A stretch of 64,000 nt of DNA from Anaerolineae bacterium (GTDB lineage Bacteria; Chloroflexota; Anaerolineae; Caldilineales; Caldilineaceae), in assembly GCA_030432295.1 (NCBI GenBank), contig JAUIHI010000035.1, positions 1 to 64,000 on the forward strand, written 5' to 3'. Positions 53,401 to 62,992 of the stretch are shown piece by piece. Every line of letters starts with the position of its first letter. The first letter of the stretch is position 1. The notes beneath the pieces are model-generated. The model made no database searches. It was not told the DNA's origin and saw nothing but the letters and a program-made list of their open reading frames with translations. The position numbers were made by a program, and so were the translations under genes.

Positions 53401-55809
53401 CTACTGTGTCCAATCGATGCTCTGCTCCAACCAGTTGGGCAGGTCCACGCCCAGACGCAGAATGCGCTCCGGGCTGCCTCCTGCCAGGGGCATCACCCAG
53501 ACACCCCACTCGCCGCCCCGGTTGCTGACAAAAGCGATCTGCCGTCCATCCGGGCTGACAACGGGCAGGCCGTCGTTGGTCGAGTTGTAGGTGAGACGGG
53601 TGACTACATTGCCCCCCGCGTCCACGCTGTAAAGCTCCCAATTGCCATCCCGCTCTTCGCTCATAAAGACGATTGTCTGTCCACTTGGCGACCAGACCGG
53701 GCGGGAATCGGATTTATTGTTCGTCACAGGCGTCTGTTGGCCGCCCTGGCTGTCCATTGTCCAGATACCGCAGTTTTCGCCGCTGATGTCGCAGCCTTTG
53801 TAGGCGATCAGGTCCGCGGCTGTGTGCCAGTTCGGGTCCAGGCCAAAGGCGATCTCCCGCACGGGATCGTTGGGCGCAGTGGGTTGCACATAGACCCGCC
53901 AGCGTCGGTCGCCGTGGCGGGTGCTGGCAAAGACAATCGCGTCGCCGTTGGGACTCCAACTGGGCAGGGTATCTTCCGGGTGGCTGGTCAAACCGCTCAT
54001 TTGCTGGGTCGTCAGATTCCAATTCCCAATCCCCAGCAGATCGCTGCGCACGCTGCGTACGGCCAATTGGCTGCCGTCTGCCGAGAGACTGGGCTGGGAG
54101 GCTTCGGAAACGACCAATTGGGGGGCTGCGCCAGGGGCCAGCTCCTGGACGAAAATCGCGGGTTGTCCGTCCGGGTCCCAGCCGGGATAGAAGATGCGGC
54201 CTGCGGGGGCAGGCGGTGGGGGTGGGATAACAACCGCCACATCTGCCGCGTTCTGGGCGTCCACCAGCGTGACGTCGCCGATCACCCAGGCGGTTGTCTC
54301 GGCCTGGGCGGCCACAGCCACCTGCCACCAGGTGTGGTCCGGCGAAACACCCACAATCGCCACAGATTCGTCCGCGACCAGACTACCCACCACCGGGTAG
54401 AGTGTGCCGGGGCCGGAACGCAAATTCAGCGTGACCCGTGCGCTCAATTGGGGTGCGTCTTCTTCTGGCACGGGATTGGCCTGGGGCGTGCTGCCTGTCT
54501 CTGTGGGCGCGGGATCAGCCCGCTCGCCTTCCGCCGCGGCCTGACGGTTGTCCTGGGTAATCACAGGTGCCCAGCGCAGCTCAGAGCCAACGACTGGCAG
54601 GGGAATCGCTTCCCCTTCGCCGCTGGGCAACCAGACCAATTGCTCGCCCTCGGCAGTCTGTGTGCGCAGGACCGCGCCGCTGCCACTTCCGGCCCACAGT
54701 ACTTCGACCACACGCATATACTCTTCCGGCCGTTCCGGGGTGAACTGCGCTCCGTCGGCAGAGATGCGCTGCATCAGATAGGGAGCCTCTGTGTCAAACT
54801 CGGTGGGCTGGCTGACAAAGCTGAGCAGAGAACCGTCGCTGTCCTCAAAGACACTCCGGAAAAGTCGAAGCGGTTCCTGGGCGGATGGCCCAGCCGGGGG
54901 AAGGCCGACGGCCAGGGGGATGGCGTCGCCCGTGGCAACATCGACTCTGGTCAGGCCAGGGATGGCATAGATCAACAGGTCACTGGCTACATAACCAGTG
55001 ACGCCATCGTTTCCCCAATCCCAGCCACAGCAGAGGGTGGCGTTGGGGTCTTGGCCGGTCAGTTCCGTCAAAAGGCCGCTGTCCACATTCAGCAGCGCGA
55101 TGCCGCCAGCTTCGGGCCAATAGCCAAAATTGACCAGCATCCGCTCGCCGTCGGGCGACCACTTGCCAGGAGAAAAGAAACGAATCGCTGTCCGGGGAGA
55201 GGTGTTGGGCGCTGGATAGGGATCGCTGGGCAGAATTGTCGTGTAGTCACTCGCTTCGCCAGCCGGAATCAGATTGACTCCGTTCAGCCCAAAGGCAATC
55301 TGGGAGCCATCCGGCGAGAAGTGGGGGGAGGAAATGCGCCGGGTGATTTGGGATTCGGAATCGTTTGTGTCGTAGGGACCGCCGTCCAGTTTGACGATCT
55401 CCGTGCCGTATTGGGGATTGGCCTCGACCAGCCGGTTGCCGCTGACGTAGACCAGTCGGGCATCCACTGGCGACACATCAAAATCAGTGATTGGGTCGGC
55501 TTCCTGGGTCATTTGGGTGAGGGTTACGCCGTCGCTTTCCAGCCGTTGAATCTGGCCATCCTGCAAAAAATAGAGGGCCGCGGGCAGAATATCCGGAAGG
55601 ATCACGGGCGTGGGGCGAGTCGTCGGGCTGGGAATTGGCGTGGCTGGGAGCGCGGTCGGCTCGGCAGTGGGGATGACCGGCGTCATCTGTCCGCTTTCGA
55701 CTGCCGGTGCGGGCGCGGGTGTTTCTGGTTCATCGCCGCCGCAGCCTGCCAAAAGAAGGATTGTGAAGAGTAGTCCGATCGCCCGCAATGTGCTCTGAGT
55801 CGTCCACAT
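53401..55809 (-). CDS. Lipoprotein with WD40-like beta-propeller repeats and an SH3b domain
   Basis: 802 aa. Lipobox ILLLAGC near residue 20 and a Pro/Thr-rich linker (~25-70). TolB/PD40-type repeats of the form SPDGxxIAF follow (FSPDGSQIAFGL, WSPDGERMLV, later SWSPNGDAIVFAS, VWSPSGQTIVFMS, VSPDGRQIAFVS). Around residue 450-525 an SH3b module reads VTLNLRSGPGTLYPVVGSL. It is probably a surface-exposed binding protein; no catalytic site is seen. Such lipoproteins are frequent in Chloroflexota. Confidence 0.85.
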   Translation of the reverse strand: MWTTQSTLRAIGLLFTILLLAGCGGDEPETPAPAPAVESGQMTPVIPTAEPTALPATPIPSPTTRPTPVILPDILPAALYFLQDGQIQRLESDGVTLTQMTQEADPITDFDVSPVDARLVYVSGNRLVEANPQYGTEIVKLDGGPYDTNDSESQITRRISSPHFSPDGSQIAFGLNGVNLIPAGEASDYTTILPSDPYPAPNTSPRTAIRFFSPGKWSPDGERMLVNFGYWPEAGGIALLNVDSGLLTELTGQDPNATLCCGWDWGNDGVTGYVASDLLIYAIPGLTRVDVATGDAIPLAVGLPPAGPSAQEPLRLFRSVFEDSDGSLLSFVSQPTEFDTEAPYLMQRISADGAQFTPERPEEYMRVVEVLWAGSGSGAVLRTQTAEGEQLVWLPSGEGEAIPLPVVGSELRWAPVITQDNRQAAAEGERADPAPTETGSTPQANPVPEEDAPQLSARVTLNLRSGPGTLYPVVGSLVADESVAIVGVSPDHTWWQVAVAAQAETTAWVIGDVTLVDAQNAADVAVVIPPPPPAPAGRIFYPGWDPDGQPAIFVQELAPGAAPQLVVSEASQPSLSADGSQLAVRSVRSDLLGIGNWNLTTQQMSGLTSHPEDTLPSWSPNGDAIVFASTRHGDRRWRVYVQPTAPNDPVREIAFGLDPNWHTAADLIAYKGCDISGENCGIWTMDSQGGQQTPVTNNKSDSRPVWSPSGQTIVFMSEERDGNWELYSVDAGGNVVTRLTYNSTNDGLPVVSPDGRQIAFVSNRGGEWGVWVMPLAGGSPERILRLGVDLPNWLEQSIDWTQ

Positions 55810-55993
55810 AGCCTTTTTCCCCTATGAATCGTTGTGCTCTATCCCTGGATTCCCTGCCAACCAACGCCAAAGCAGGGCCGTGGGTTCCCGTCTTGAGGCC
55901 GTCAGTAAGGTTTGTATATCTTCTATTGTAGACGCGGCCAAGCATTTCTTCAAGCGCGGGCAAGGACCAAAACCAAAGGAAGGCAACTTCACA

Positions 55994-56260
55994 TCAAATT
56001 AACATCGGAGGAACTGTCATTTCTTCCAGATGGATGAGATAGGCCATTGCGTCCTCTGCGCTTTCTCCGCACATCTCGGCGCTCGGTTGTAATCGCTGAC
56101 AGACAGCCGGGCGTTCGGGTTTGCCAAAGAGCAGGCATCGATAGTCTTCGCTCAATTGGATGCAGGGCACGCCCGCGGGTTTGCCGTCTGGCATACCGGG
56201 GATGGGGGTGGATATGGAGGGTGCAATGCAGCACGCGCCGCAGTGGGGGCGACAGTTCAT
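55994..56260 (-). CDS. ykgJ: YkgJ-family cysteine-cluster protein
   Basis: 88 aa. [34 protein letters not shown] and [14 protein letters not shown]: the eight-Cys pattern of YkgJ, predicted to bind zinc or an iron-sulfur cluster. It is very close to the E. coli form in motif spacing. Function not established. No operon partner; the upstream 296 bp to comEC holds an inverted repeat only. Confidence 0.9.
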   Translation of the reverse strand: MNCRPHCGACCIAPSISTPIPGMPDGKPAGVPCIQLSEDYRCLLFGKPERPAVCQRLQPSAEMCGESAEDAMAYLIHLEEMTVPPMLI

Positions 56261-56349
56261 CGATTTTTGCCTTGCAGACTGCTGAAAAACCTCGTATACT
56301 TTCTGCCACCTATGAAGTGAGTAAGCGTCACGAAAGAATTTGCCGCTTT

Positions 56350-56414
56350 GATTCCGGGAATTGGCCAGACGATGGAGGGAAAGCCGAGAGATGTTGTGGC
56401 CGATTCCCGGAATC
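56350..56414. repeat. Inverted repeat upstream of comEC
   Basis: GATTCCGGGAATTGGCCA (56350-56367) and TGGCCGATTCCCGGAATC (56397-56414) match at 17 of 18 positions, about 140 bp before comEC. The rest of 56261-56556 shows no gene. It may be an operator or a leader hairpin for comEC. Confidence 0.45.
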
Positions 56415-56556
56415 TGGTCTGCGAAATCTTTGCGTTATTTCTTGACGATTACTACTCTGTAAACAAAGTTTTTGGCATACCCGTTCGCTTGATTTCGATA
56501 CGCTGCGCTACTCAATCAGCACTCACTAGCCTGGCTGCTGGAGTCATACATCTGCT

Positions 56557-59133
56557 ATGACGATCCTCTACCTCTCCCTGGCCTATCTGATAGGAATTGG
56601 CGTCGGGCGTCTCCTCTGGGGCGCCGGGCTGATCGGCTGTGGCTTTCCTGTATGGCCCTGGCTGCTGCCTTTGGCGGCCCTGCCCCTGCCCTTTTTCTGG
56701 CAAAACCGACAACAGATTCGCGGCGGTCCGCCCCTGCGCTGGCCTGTGACCGCAGGTTTTACCCCGCCTGTGGCCGATTGGAACAGCGCTCTGGCCGCGG
56801 CTTTGCTTCTGGCTGCGCTCGCCGGTCTGCTGCGCTATGCCAGCCAGCCGGACCAGCCCTGCGCCACGCCGACCGATTTAGCCTATTATAACAGCCGCAA
56901 CCCGGATGGGGCAGCAGAGCAGGCGGTCACTCTGATTGGCTATGTGGACAACTATCCGACGGCGAAGAATGGCCGCCAGCAGCTAACTGTGCGGGTGGAG
57001 AGTCTGCGGGTGAATGGGGTAGACCAGCCGGTCACGGGTCGGGCGCGGTTGAGCGCCAGTGTGGAGCCTCGCTATATCTACGGGCAACCGGTGCGGGTGG
57101 AAGGGCTGCTGGTGGAGCCGCCGGTCTTTGAATCTTTCGACTACCGGGCCTATCTTGCCCGCAAGGGTGTCCACAGCCAGATATTGCGCCCCCAAGTGGC
57201 AAAAAGCGACGGCCCGAACCGGGGCAATCTGCTATTCCGCACCCTCTATGCCCTGCGCGCCCGGGGCGAGGGGGTGATCAACCGTCTCCTGCCCGAACCC
57301 TACGCCGCGCTCTCCAACGGGATGCTGCTGGGCATCGAAGCGGGCATCCCCGACGAACTCTACGAACAGTTCAACCTGACCGGGACTAGCCACGTCATCG
57401 TCATCAGCGGATCCAATGTGGCAATTGTCGCTGGTGTGGTGATGGCCCTCTTTGTGCGGCTGTGGGGACGGCGGCGTGCGCTCTGGCCCACCCTGGCCGG
57501 TATCGGCCTGTATGCCCTGCTGGTGGGTGGCGATCCCGCGGTGATGCGGGCCGCGTTGATGGGTTCGCTCTTTGTAGTGGCGACGGTCCTCAACCGCCAA
57601 AGCACCGCGCTGATCAGCCTGGGCGCGGCCTGCTGGGTAATGACGCTGCTCAATCCCCTCACCCTTTGGGATGTGGGCTTTGAACTGAGCAGCGCGGCCA
57701 CCGCGGGTCTGATTCTTTTTTCGCCGAGTTTGTCTGCGGGATTGAATCGATTGTGGCCTGGGATGGCACAAGCTGGTCATTTGACTGGCAGCGCGCTCGA
57801 AAAGGGCGGCTCAGTCGTGCGCGGTCTGATCGAAGACGGCCTGCTGGTGACATTGGCCGCTAACCTGACGACCCTTCCGCTGGTGGTCTACTATTTTGGC
57901 CGTCTCAGTCTGGTTAGTCTGCTGACAAATCTGTTGATTGTCCCGGTGCAACCTTTCATTATGCTGTGGGGAGGGGCGGGGCTGCTGGTCGGCCTGACCG
58001 GTGTCGAGTGGCTGGCCCAACCACTTCTGTGGATTCCCTATCTCTGCCTGTTGTGGACAGTGGGAATGGTGCGCTGGAGCGCGGCCTTGCCCTGGGCCAG
58101 TGTGGAGGTGTTCAGTTACGGGCTGGGCAGTCTGTTTCTGACCTATCTGCTGCTCTTTAGCTGGCACGGGCGCGCCGGGCTGGTGAAGATATTGCGCTGG
58201 CGTCCCCGAATTTCCCCGCCGACCCTCTGGCGCTGGAGCAGTGCGGTGGCTCTGCCGGCGCTGGGAATCGGCGTGCTGCTGCTCTGGCAGGTGCTGCTCT
58301 CCCGCCCGGATGGGACGCTCCATCTCTGGTTTCTGGACATCGGCCAGGGCGACGGGATTCTGATACAGACCCCCAGCGGACGTCAGATACTCATCGACGG
58401 GGGCAGCGACTCCCAGCGGCTTTTTGCCCAGTTGGGCGGGGTGATGCCTTTCTGGGATCGCTCTTTGGATCTGGTCGTCGCCACCCACCCGGATTGGGAT
58501 CATATGGGCGCACAGATCGGGCTGCCGGATCGTTTTGCCATTGAGCAGGCGCTCGTCAGCGAAAATCTGTACGAGAATGCGGATTTCGACGACTGGCGGA
58601 CCGGAATGGCGGACGCAGGGGCATCGATTGCCAGCCAGTCCCAGGGTGGATGGATCGATCTGGGCGATGGGGTGGCCCTGTGGGTTCTCTGGCCGCCGCC
58701 AGAGGAAGCGATGCCGCCGGTGGAAGATGACGACAAGAACGAACGCTCACTGGTGCTGCGGCTGGTCTATGGGGAATTCAGCGTCCTGCTCACCGGGGAT
58801 GCAGGGCTGCCTGCGGAGAAGGCGATGGCGGGTGGGGGAGAGCCTCTGCCCGCCCACATTCTGAAGGTAGGCCATCACGGCAGTCGCAGCAGCACAGGCC
58901 CCGATTTCGTTCAGGCAGTGCAGCCGGAGATCGCTGTGATTCAGGTGGGCGAGAATCGCTACGGCCACCCAGCGGAGGATGTGCTGGCTACTTTGGCCGG
59001 GCGTCTGGTCCTGCGCAACGACCTGCAGGGCCGTATTCATGTGCGCAGCGATGGGGTGCAGATGTGGGTTGAGACGGAGCGGCGGAATCCGTTGGAAACG
59101 GAGGATGTCAGTCCAGGTCGCCCTGAGGAATGA
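56557..59133 (+). CDS. comEC: ComEC/Rec2 DNA-uptake channel protein
   Basis: 858 aa. N-terminal helices and a DUF4131 region; the competence domain with FNLTGTSHVIVISGSNVAIVAG and many helices (~240-560); then a metallo-beta-lactamase-like domain from WFLDIGQGDGILIQTPSGRQILIDGG through ATHPDWDHMG to LKVGHHGSRSSTG. It moves single-stranded DNA across the membrane in natural transformation. Its last 26 bp overlap the 3' end of the opposing kinase gene, so convergent transcription may interfere. Confidence 0.95.
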   Translation: MTILYLSLAYLIGIGVGRLLWGAGLIGCGFPVWPWLLPLAALPLPFFWQNRQQIRGGPPLRWPVTAGFTPPVADWNSALAAALLLAALAGLLRYASQPDQPCATPTDLAYYNSRNPDGAAEQAVTLIGYVDNYPTAKNGRQQLTVRVESLRVNGVDQPVTGRARLSASVEPRYIYGQPVRVEGLLVEPPVFESFDYRAYLARKGVHSQILRPQVAKSDGPNRGNLLFRTLYALRARGEGVINRLLPEPYAALSNGMLLGIEAGIPDELYEQFNLTGTSHVIVISGSNVAIVAGVVMALFVRLWGRRRALWPTLAGIGLYALLVGGDPAVMRAALMGSLFVVATVLNRQSTALISLGAACWVMTLLNPLTLWDVGFELSSAATAGLILFSPSLSAGLNRLWPGMAQAGHLTGSALEKGGSVVRGLIEDGLLVTLAANLTTLPLVVYYFGRLSLVSLLTNLLIVPVQPFIMLWGGAGLLVGLTGVEWLAQPLLWIPYLCLLWTVGMVRWSAALPWASVEVFSYGLGSLFLTYLLLFSWHGRAGLVKILRWRPRISPPTLWRWSSAVALPALGIGVLLLWQVLLSRPDGTLHLWFLDIGQGDGILIQTPSGRQILIDGGSDSQRLFAQLGGVMPFWDRSLDLVVATHPDWDHMGAQIGLPDRFAIEQALVSENLYENADFDDWRTGMADAGASIASQSQGGWIDLGDGVALWVLWPPPEEAMPPVEDDDKNERSLVLRLVYGEFSVLLTGDAGLPAEKAMAGGGEPLPAHILKVGHHGSRSSTGPDFVQAVQPEIAVIQVGENRYGHPAEDVLATLAGRLVLRNDLQGRIHVRSDGVQMWVETERRNPLETEDVSPGRPEE

Positions 59134-61669
59134 CAAAAGTGATGATAGTTTCCACGCCAAGCTTGCTTTCCGCCCAGATGCTCCCCCCGTGGACTTGTAC
59201 AATGTCCCGCACCAGTGCCAGCCCCAGACCTGTGCCCCCAAACCGGCGGGTGGCAGATCCATCGATCTGGTAAAAGTCCAGCCAGATATTGTCAAGCTCT
59301 TCCGGCGCAATCCCAATCCCCTCGTCACGCACAGAGACAAAGATGGCGGGCGATTCTGCTGTCTCCTCGGCCAGAGAATCAGAAGCAAAGAGCGCGGCGT
59401 TTGCGTCAGTCTCTTCATTTTTGAACTTGTGTTGTCCGCCACGCACAGCAATTGTAATTGTACCACCTTCCGGGCTGAATTTCACTGCGTTGCTCAGAAG
59501 ATTACTGAATACCTGGTTGAGTTGGGCTGGATTGGCACGCACAAAAAGCTGACTCTCTTCACAGTCAAAGACAAACTGGTGGGGTGTGCGGCCCGCATAG
59601 TTGGGATTGGTGGCCAGGGTGCGGGCGGTTTGCAGTGCCTCCTGGGCACTCTCAATCACATTGAACTTGATCATCTCCATTTCCTGGGCGCGGGCCTGTT
59701 GATAGGCGATCAGATCGTTGATCATCGTGCGCAGGTCCTGGGCACGGTCGGCCACGATGGAGAGAAGCTCGGTTTGCTCGTCAGAGAGATCACCCGCTAT
59801 CCCGTCCATCAACAGATCTGTATAGCCGGAAATGGCTGTCAGGGGCGTGCGCAATTCGTGGGAGATGTTGCGCAGCATATCGTTCTTCACCCGGATAGCC
59901 CGGCGTAGTTCAAAATTGGTCCGCTCCAATTCGTCAGCCCGGCGTTGCTCGATCCCAAAGAGGCGGGCGGATTCGAGCGCGATCCCGACCTGGCTGCCCA
60001 GTGTCATCAGCAGTTCGACATCCCGCTGGGGATAGAAGTCGTCCGGGTCCCGTCGGCCAAAGAGCCATATACCCACAGAGCGGCCATCCAACTCGATGGG
60101 AATTACCAGCCGCACCCAATCGAAGCCAGCGGGCAGGGGCTGATCTTCTGGCCTGTTTCTGTCGGGCCGAAAGGTGCGGAAGTAGGGTTTGAACTGGTCA
60201 ATATCTTCTATTGGCAACAGCGAGGGGATCTCCGGTGTCTGTTCCGTATAGACGCGCTGTACCTGCTCATCCACCAGCCAATAGAGGGCAGACTGGCGGA
60301 TGAGCAGACTGGGCATGACCTGATTTGTCAACAGGGCGGAGAGATACGTCGGGTTCAGTGCCCGGGGGATTGCGTTGGCAAACTGCTGGACGATGTGCTC
60401 TGGTTCGTATGTTGTGCCATACACCAGCCGGTTCATAAAGCGTTCAAAGGGCGGGCGTACTGCAAAGGCTGCCACCATATAGATAGTAGCAATCAGAATG
60501 GCCACATTGGGGGTAAGCGTGAACCACTGACCAGCCAGCACGAACGCAAAGATAAAAAGCGTTGCATAGAGCATCACAAAGCTATAGGTGGTAAGCGCCC
60601 GATTGGCCCGCACCTCCTGGTCGCCCAGCCGGTGCTTGTAAAGCGCATAGGTGTAAAAAAATGAGAGGGTGGGGATGGCAAGCGTCGCCAGGAAGGTGAC
60701 GCTTGGTGACGCTGTATAGTCTTTGACAAAAATGTTGGGCACCAAATAGAGCAGAATCCCTGGGAGTAACGAGACCCCGATTCCCAACAGCATCAAATTT
60801 AATGCTGATCGTTCGGCTGGCAAGCCAGGTCGCAGGGTGCGCATCAACAAAAGCAGCAGGCTGCCGCCAATGCCGATGACCAGCGCCAGGTAGTAGGTGG
60901 ACAGGGGAACCACGCCCAGCATATTGAGCAGCGCCATCAGCCCAGCGACGACGTAGAGTACAGAAATCCACCAACGCCCCTTCAGTGGAAGCGGACTTGG
61001 CATCAGCAAATGGAGATGGAGATAGACGGGCATAATCAGCCAGGAAAGACCAATGGAGAGGTAGACCGAGCCAAATATCTGGGAAAAGGAGACTGTCCCA
61101 ATAGCAATCCAAAGACCAGTGACATAGTTTTGCAGGATGAGCAACCGCCAGCGGATATCTTTAGGGCGCAGAAAGAGGAGGACGGCTGTGCCGGCCAGCC
61201 AAAAAGGCAGGAAGATCCAAATGGTACTTAGGCCCTGTACCTGACTTAAATTCGAACGTTCTGGCATGATCCAGCTAATCTGCATAGCTGCCTCGCCTCG
61301 CACGATGTCCAGCTCTACCAGATCGCCAGCGGCAAAACCACTGAACGGCGTGACAGTTAGGTTCGAATTGTAATCCTCAAGTGTTAGCTTTTCACCGCTC
61401 TCGGGGTTGTAAATGGCGGTGATCCTATCGCCGATTTCGAGAGTATCACGTCCGGTGTTGCAATTAGTGATACTGTCAGTGGCACTATCGAGGAGACATC
61501 TTCTCGGAAAATCGGTAATATGCCAACGGCCGTTGTAGGAAAATCCTGGGTCTGGCACGAGATATACATGGCCGAGGCCATAGATAAAGCCAATCACAAG
61601 CACGGCGGCTGCTGTCAGCACGCCGGACAGGGCATCTTGGGGTAACAAAAACTTCGGTTTGACAGTCAC
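59108..61669 (-). CDS. Multi-pass sensor histidine kinase with ComP-like input domain
   Basis: 853 aa, GTG start 11 nt after the prenyl-synthase-like gene. Helix 1 (VLTAAAVLVIGFIYGLG), an extracytoplasmic PDZ-like loop (~60-135: LEIGDRITAIYN...GDLVELDIVRGEAAMQISW), then about 8-9 helices (~145-410). A GAF-like linker (~440-570) leads to HisKA (NISHELRTPLTAISGY, His near 602) and HATPase_c (NQVFSNLLSNAVKFSPEGG, DEGIGI, FGGTGLGLAL). The input layout matches Bacillus ComP, which also has a PDZ-like loop after helix 1, but the kinase core is HisKA rather than HisKA_3. No response regulator is adjacent. Confidence 0.88.
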   Translation of the reverse strand: MTVKPKFLLPQDALSGVLTAAAVLVIGFIYGLGHVYLVPDPGFSYNGRWHITDFPRRCLLDSATDSITNCNTGRDTLEIGDRITAIYNPESGEKLTLEDYNSNLTVTPFSGFAAGDLVELDIVRGEAAMQISWIMPERSNLSQVQGLSTIWIFLPFWLAGTAVLLFLRPKDIRWRLLILQNYVTGLWIAIGTVSFSQIFGSVYLSIGLSWLIMPVYLHLHLLMPSPLPLKGRWWISVLYVVAGLMALLNMLGVVPLSTYYLALVIGIGGSLLLLLMRTLRPGLPAERSALNLMLLGIGVSLLPGILLYLVPNIFVKDYTASPSVTFLATLAIPTLSFFYTYALYKHRLGDQEVRANRALTTYSFVMLYATLFIFAFVLAGQWFTLTPNVAILIATIYMVAAFAVRPPFERFMNRLVYGTTYEPEHIVQQFANAIPRALNPTYLSALLTNQVMPSLLIRQSALYWLVDEQVQRVYTEQTPEIPSLLPIEDIDQFKPYFRTFRPDRNRPEDQPLPAGFDWVRLVIPIELDGRSVGIWLFGRRDPDDFYPQRDVELLMTLGSQVGIALESARLFGIEQRRADELERTNFELRRAIRVKNDMLRNISHELRTPLTAISGYTDLLMDGIAGDLSDEQTELLSIVADRAQDLRTMINDLIAYQQARAQEMEMIKFNVIESAQEALQTARTLATNPNYAGRTPHQFVFDCEESQLFVRANPAQLNQVFSNLLSNAVKFSPEGGTITIAVRGGQHKFKNEETDANAALFASDSLAEETAESPAIFVSVRDEGIGIAPEELDNIWLDFYQIDGSATRRFGGTGLGLALVRDIVQVHGGSIWAESKLGVETIITFVIPQGDLD

Positions 61670-61680
61670 GGTTCAATCCG

Positions 61681-62667
61681 CTACATTTTTTGTTCAATCA
61701 TCTCAGCTAATGCCCCGTCGATTCCTCGTACAAATTTGACAAAGGGAGCTAACTGCATCTTCAGCAGATGCTCTATCCGCTCCCGCTGGGCCAGCTTCAC
61801 CGAATCAAGACAACTTCGGGCAGCCATCTGGCGCTGCAAAAGCTGGAAGGCGCAATAGCTGACTGCGCCTGAATCGATGAGCAATTGTTGTGCCTTGTGC
61901 AACGCCGAAAGATCGCTGGCCTGGCTTTTGTAGGCCAGAAAGTCCTCTTTTTGAGGATAGTCGGCATTCAGGCCATAGAGGAGGACTAAATTGTTGCGTC
62001 CCTGTGCCCAATCCGAGTTGGCCGGGCTTTGGAAGGCATCCTCAAGATCATCGTAGATTTGAATCGCTTCGCCAAAAAGGACCCCCACATTGTACATCAC
62101 TTCTGTCATTTGGGGCGATGCACCGCCCAGCAGCGCGCCAATTTCCAGACCGATTCCATAGAAGGGGGTGCTTTTGGCCCGCACCACCTGCCAGTAGTTC
62201 TCCTCGCCGTCCAAATTGCGCACATCCAACTCCTGACCGGCGGCTGTGGCCAGGGCCATACGATTGAGCGCGTGGGCAGCTGCGGCCCGATAGGAAGGGT
62301 CAACACTGCATTGGTCTATCAGCACAGATCCGGCGGCCTGCAAGGCCAAGGCCAGATTGGCTGTGCGCCCGATGCCAAAACGCTGGTGCGCACCCTCTGG
62401 CTCCTCATCCAGCATATCGTCCACCAGAATAATGCTCACCTGAACACAGGCCAGGGCCGCCATAGCTGGCAACACATCCGCATATTCCCCGCCAACCGCG
62501 GCACAGGCAATCCCAGGCAACTGCCAGTCCAGACGGATATCGTCCTCGGTATCCGGGAAAAGTTCCTCGACTTCACGCCAGCGGTCCATTCCAGGGACTC
62601 CAAGTATTAGCTTTCGCAATGTGGATGCCGTAATTTTTGATTCCACCAGATAGTCCTTTCCTTGCAT
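61681..62667 (-). CDS. ComQ-like polyprenyl-synthase homologue
   Basis: 328 aa from ATG 62667; an ATG at 62589 with GGAG 8 nt upstream would give 302 aa. All-helical isoprenyl synthase fold with both Asp-rich motifs, D83-D84-M-L-D87 and D206-D207-L-E-D210, plus GQELDV and KSTPFYGIGLEIGALLGG. It lacks the N-terminal GKRxRP and the RRG-x-P motif after the first Asp box (here HQRFGIGRTA), i.e. most isopentenyl-PP contacts of chain-elongating enzymes. ComQ shows the same pattern. It may use a preformed allylic diphosphate to prenylate the upstream peptide; a lipid prenyltransferase role is the alternative. Confidence 0.85.
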   Translation of the reverse strand: MQGKDYLVESKITASTLRKLILGVPGMDRWREVEELFPDTEDDIRLDWQLPGIACAAVGGEYADVLPAMAALACVQVSIILVDDMLDEEPEGAHQRFGIGRTANLALALQAAGSVLIDQCSVDPSYRAAAAHALNRMALATAAGQELDVRNLDGEENYWQVVRAKSTPFYGIGLEIGALLGGASPQMTEVMYNVGVLFGEAIQIYDDLEDAFQSPANSDWAQGRNNLVLLYGLNADYPQKEDFLAYKSQASDLSALHKAQQLLIDSGAVSYCAFQLLQRQMAARSCLDSVKLAQRERIEHLLKMQLAPFVKFVRGIDGALAEMIEQKM

Positions 62668-62782
62668 TGGTCAAGACGTAAAGCAGCATATAAATACTAT
62701 TACAAAGGGCGTCATACCTGCGAATTAGGAGAACAGGATGTGCGCTGAAAAAGGATATACTCCGACCGCCACCGTAAAGTGG

Positions 62783-62853
62783 CTTTGACAAACCGGGTTT
62801 CTGGAAGACGAATCTACGCCGGTAATGGCACAACAGAAACTCGATTTTACTGG
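62783..62853. repeat. Dispersed palindromic element, degenerate copy 4
   Basis: AACCGGGTTTCTGGAAGACGAATC and ACAGAAACTCGATTTTAC keep the order of 28083-28180 with many changes. It lies between the peptide-gene terminator and the prenyl-synthase-like gene, a 325-bp gap otherwise without coding frames. Confidence 0.4.
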
Positions 62854-62872
62854 CCAGCTTTGCTATAGCAGA

Positions 62873-62925
62873 CAAAAAAACATCAGCAGTGTAGCGCCGG
62901 GTAAGCATACGCTACACTGCTGATG
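62873..62925 (-). terminator. Terminator after the 57-aa peptide gene
   Basis: Perfect 16-bp stem: 62910-62925 pairs with 62881-62896 (CATCAGCAGTGTAGCG), with a 13-nt loop, followed on the minus strand by TTTTTTTG. It lies 68 nt after the peptide stop and 214 nt before the longest prenyl-synthase-like frame, so most transcripts should contain only the peptide. Confidence 0.8.
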
Positions 62926-62992
62926 TTTTCAGTCTGTTTGGAGATCGCCTGTGAGAAGTCCGAAGTCTCGGAGAAAACGGATTCTTGGCTTA

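Noticed and set aside
53737-55773. 678-codon open frame opposite the beta-propeller lipoprotein
   Set aside because: It is antisense to a clear lipoprotein; its translation lacks motifs and shows the Gly/Arg/Gln bias of a GC-rich shadow frame.
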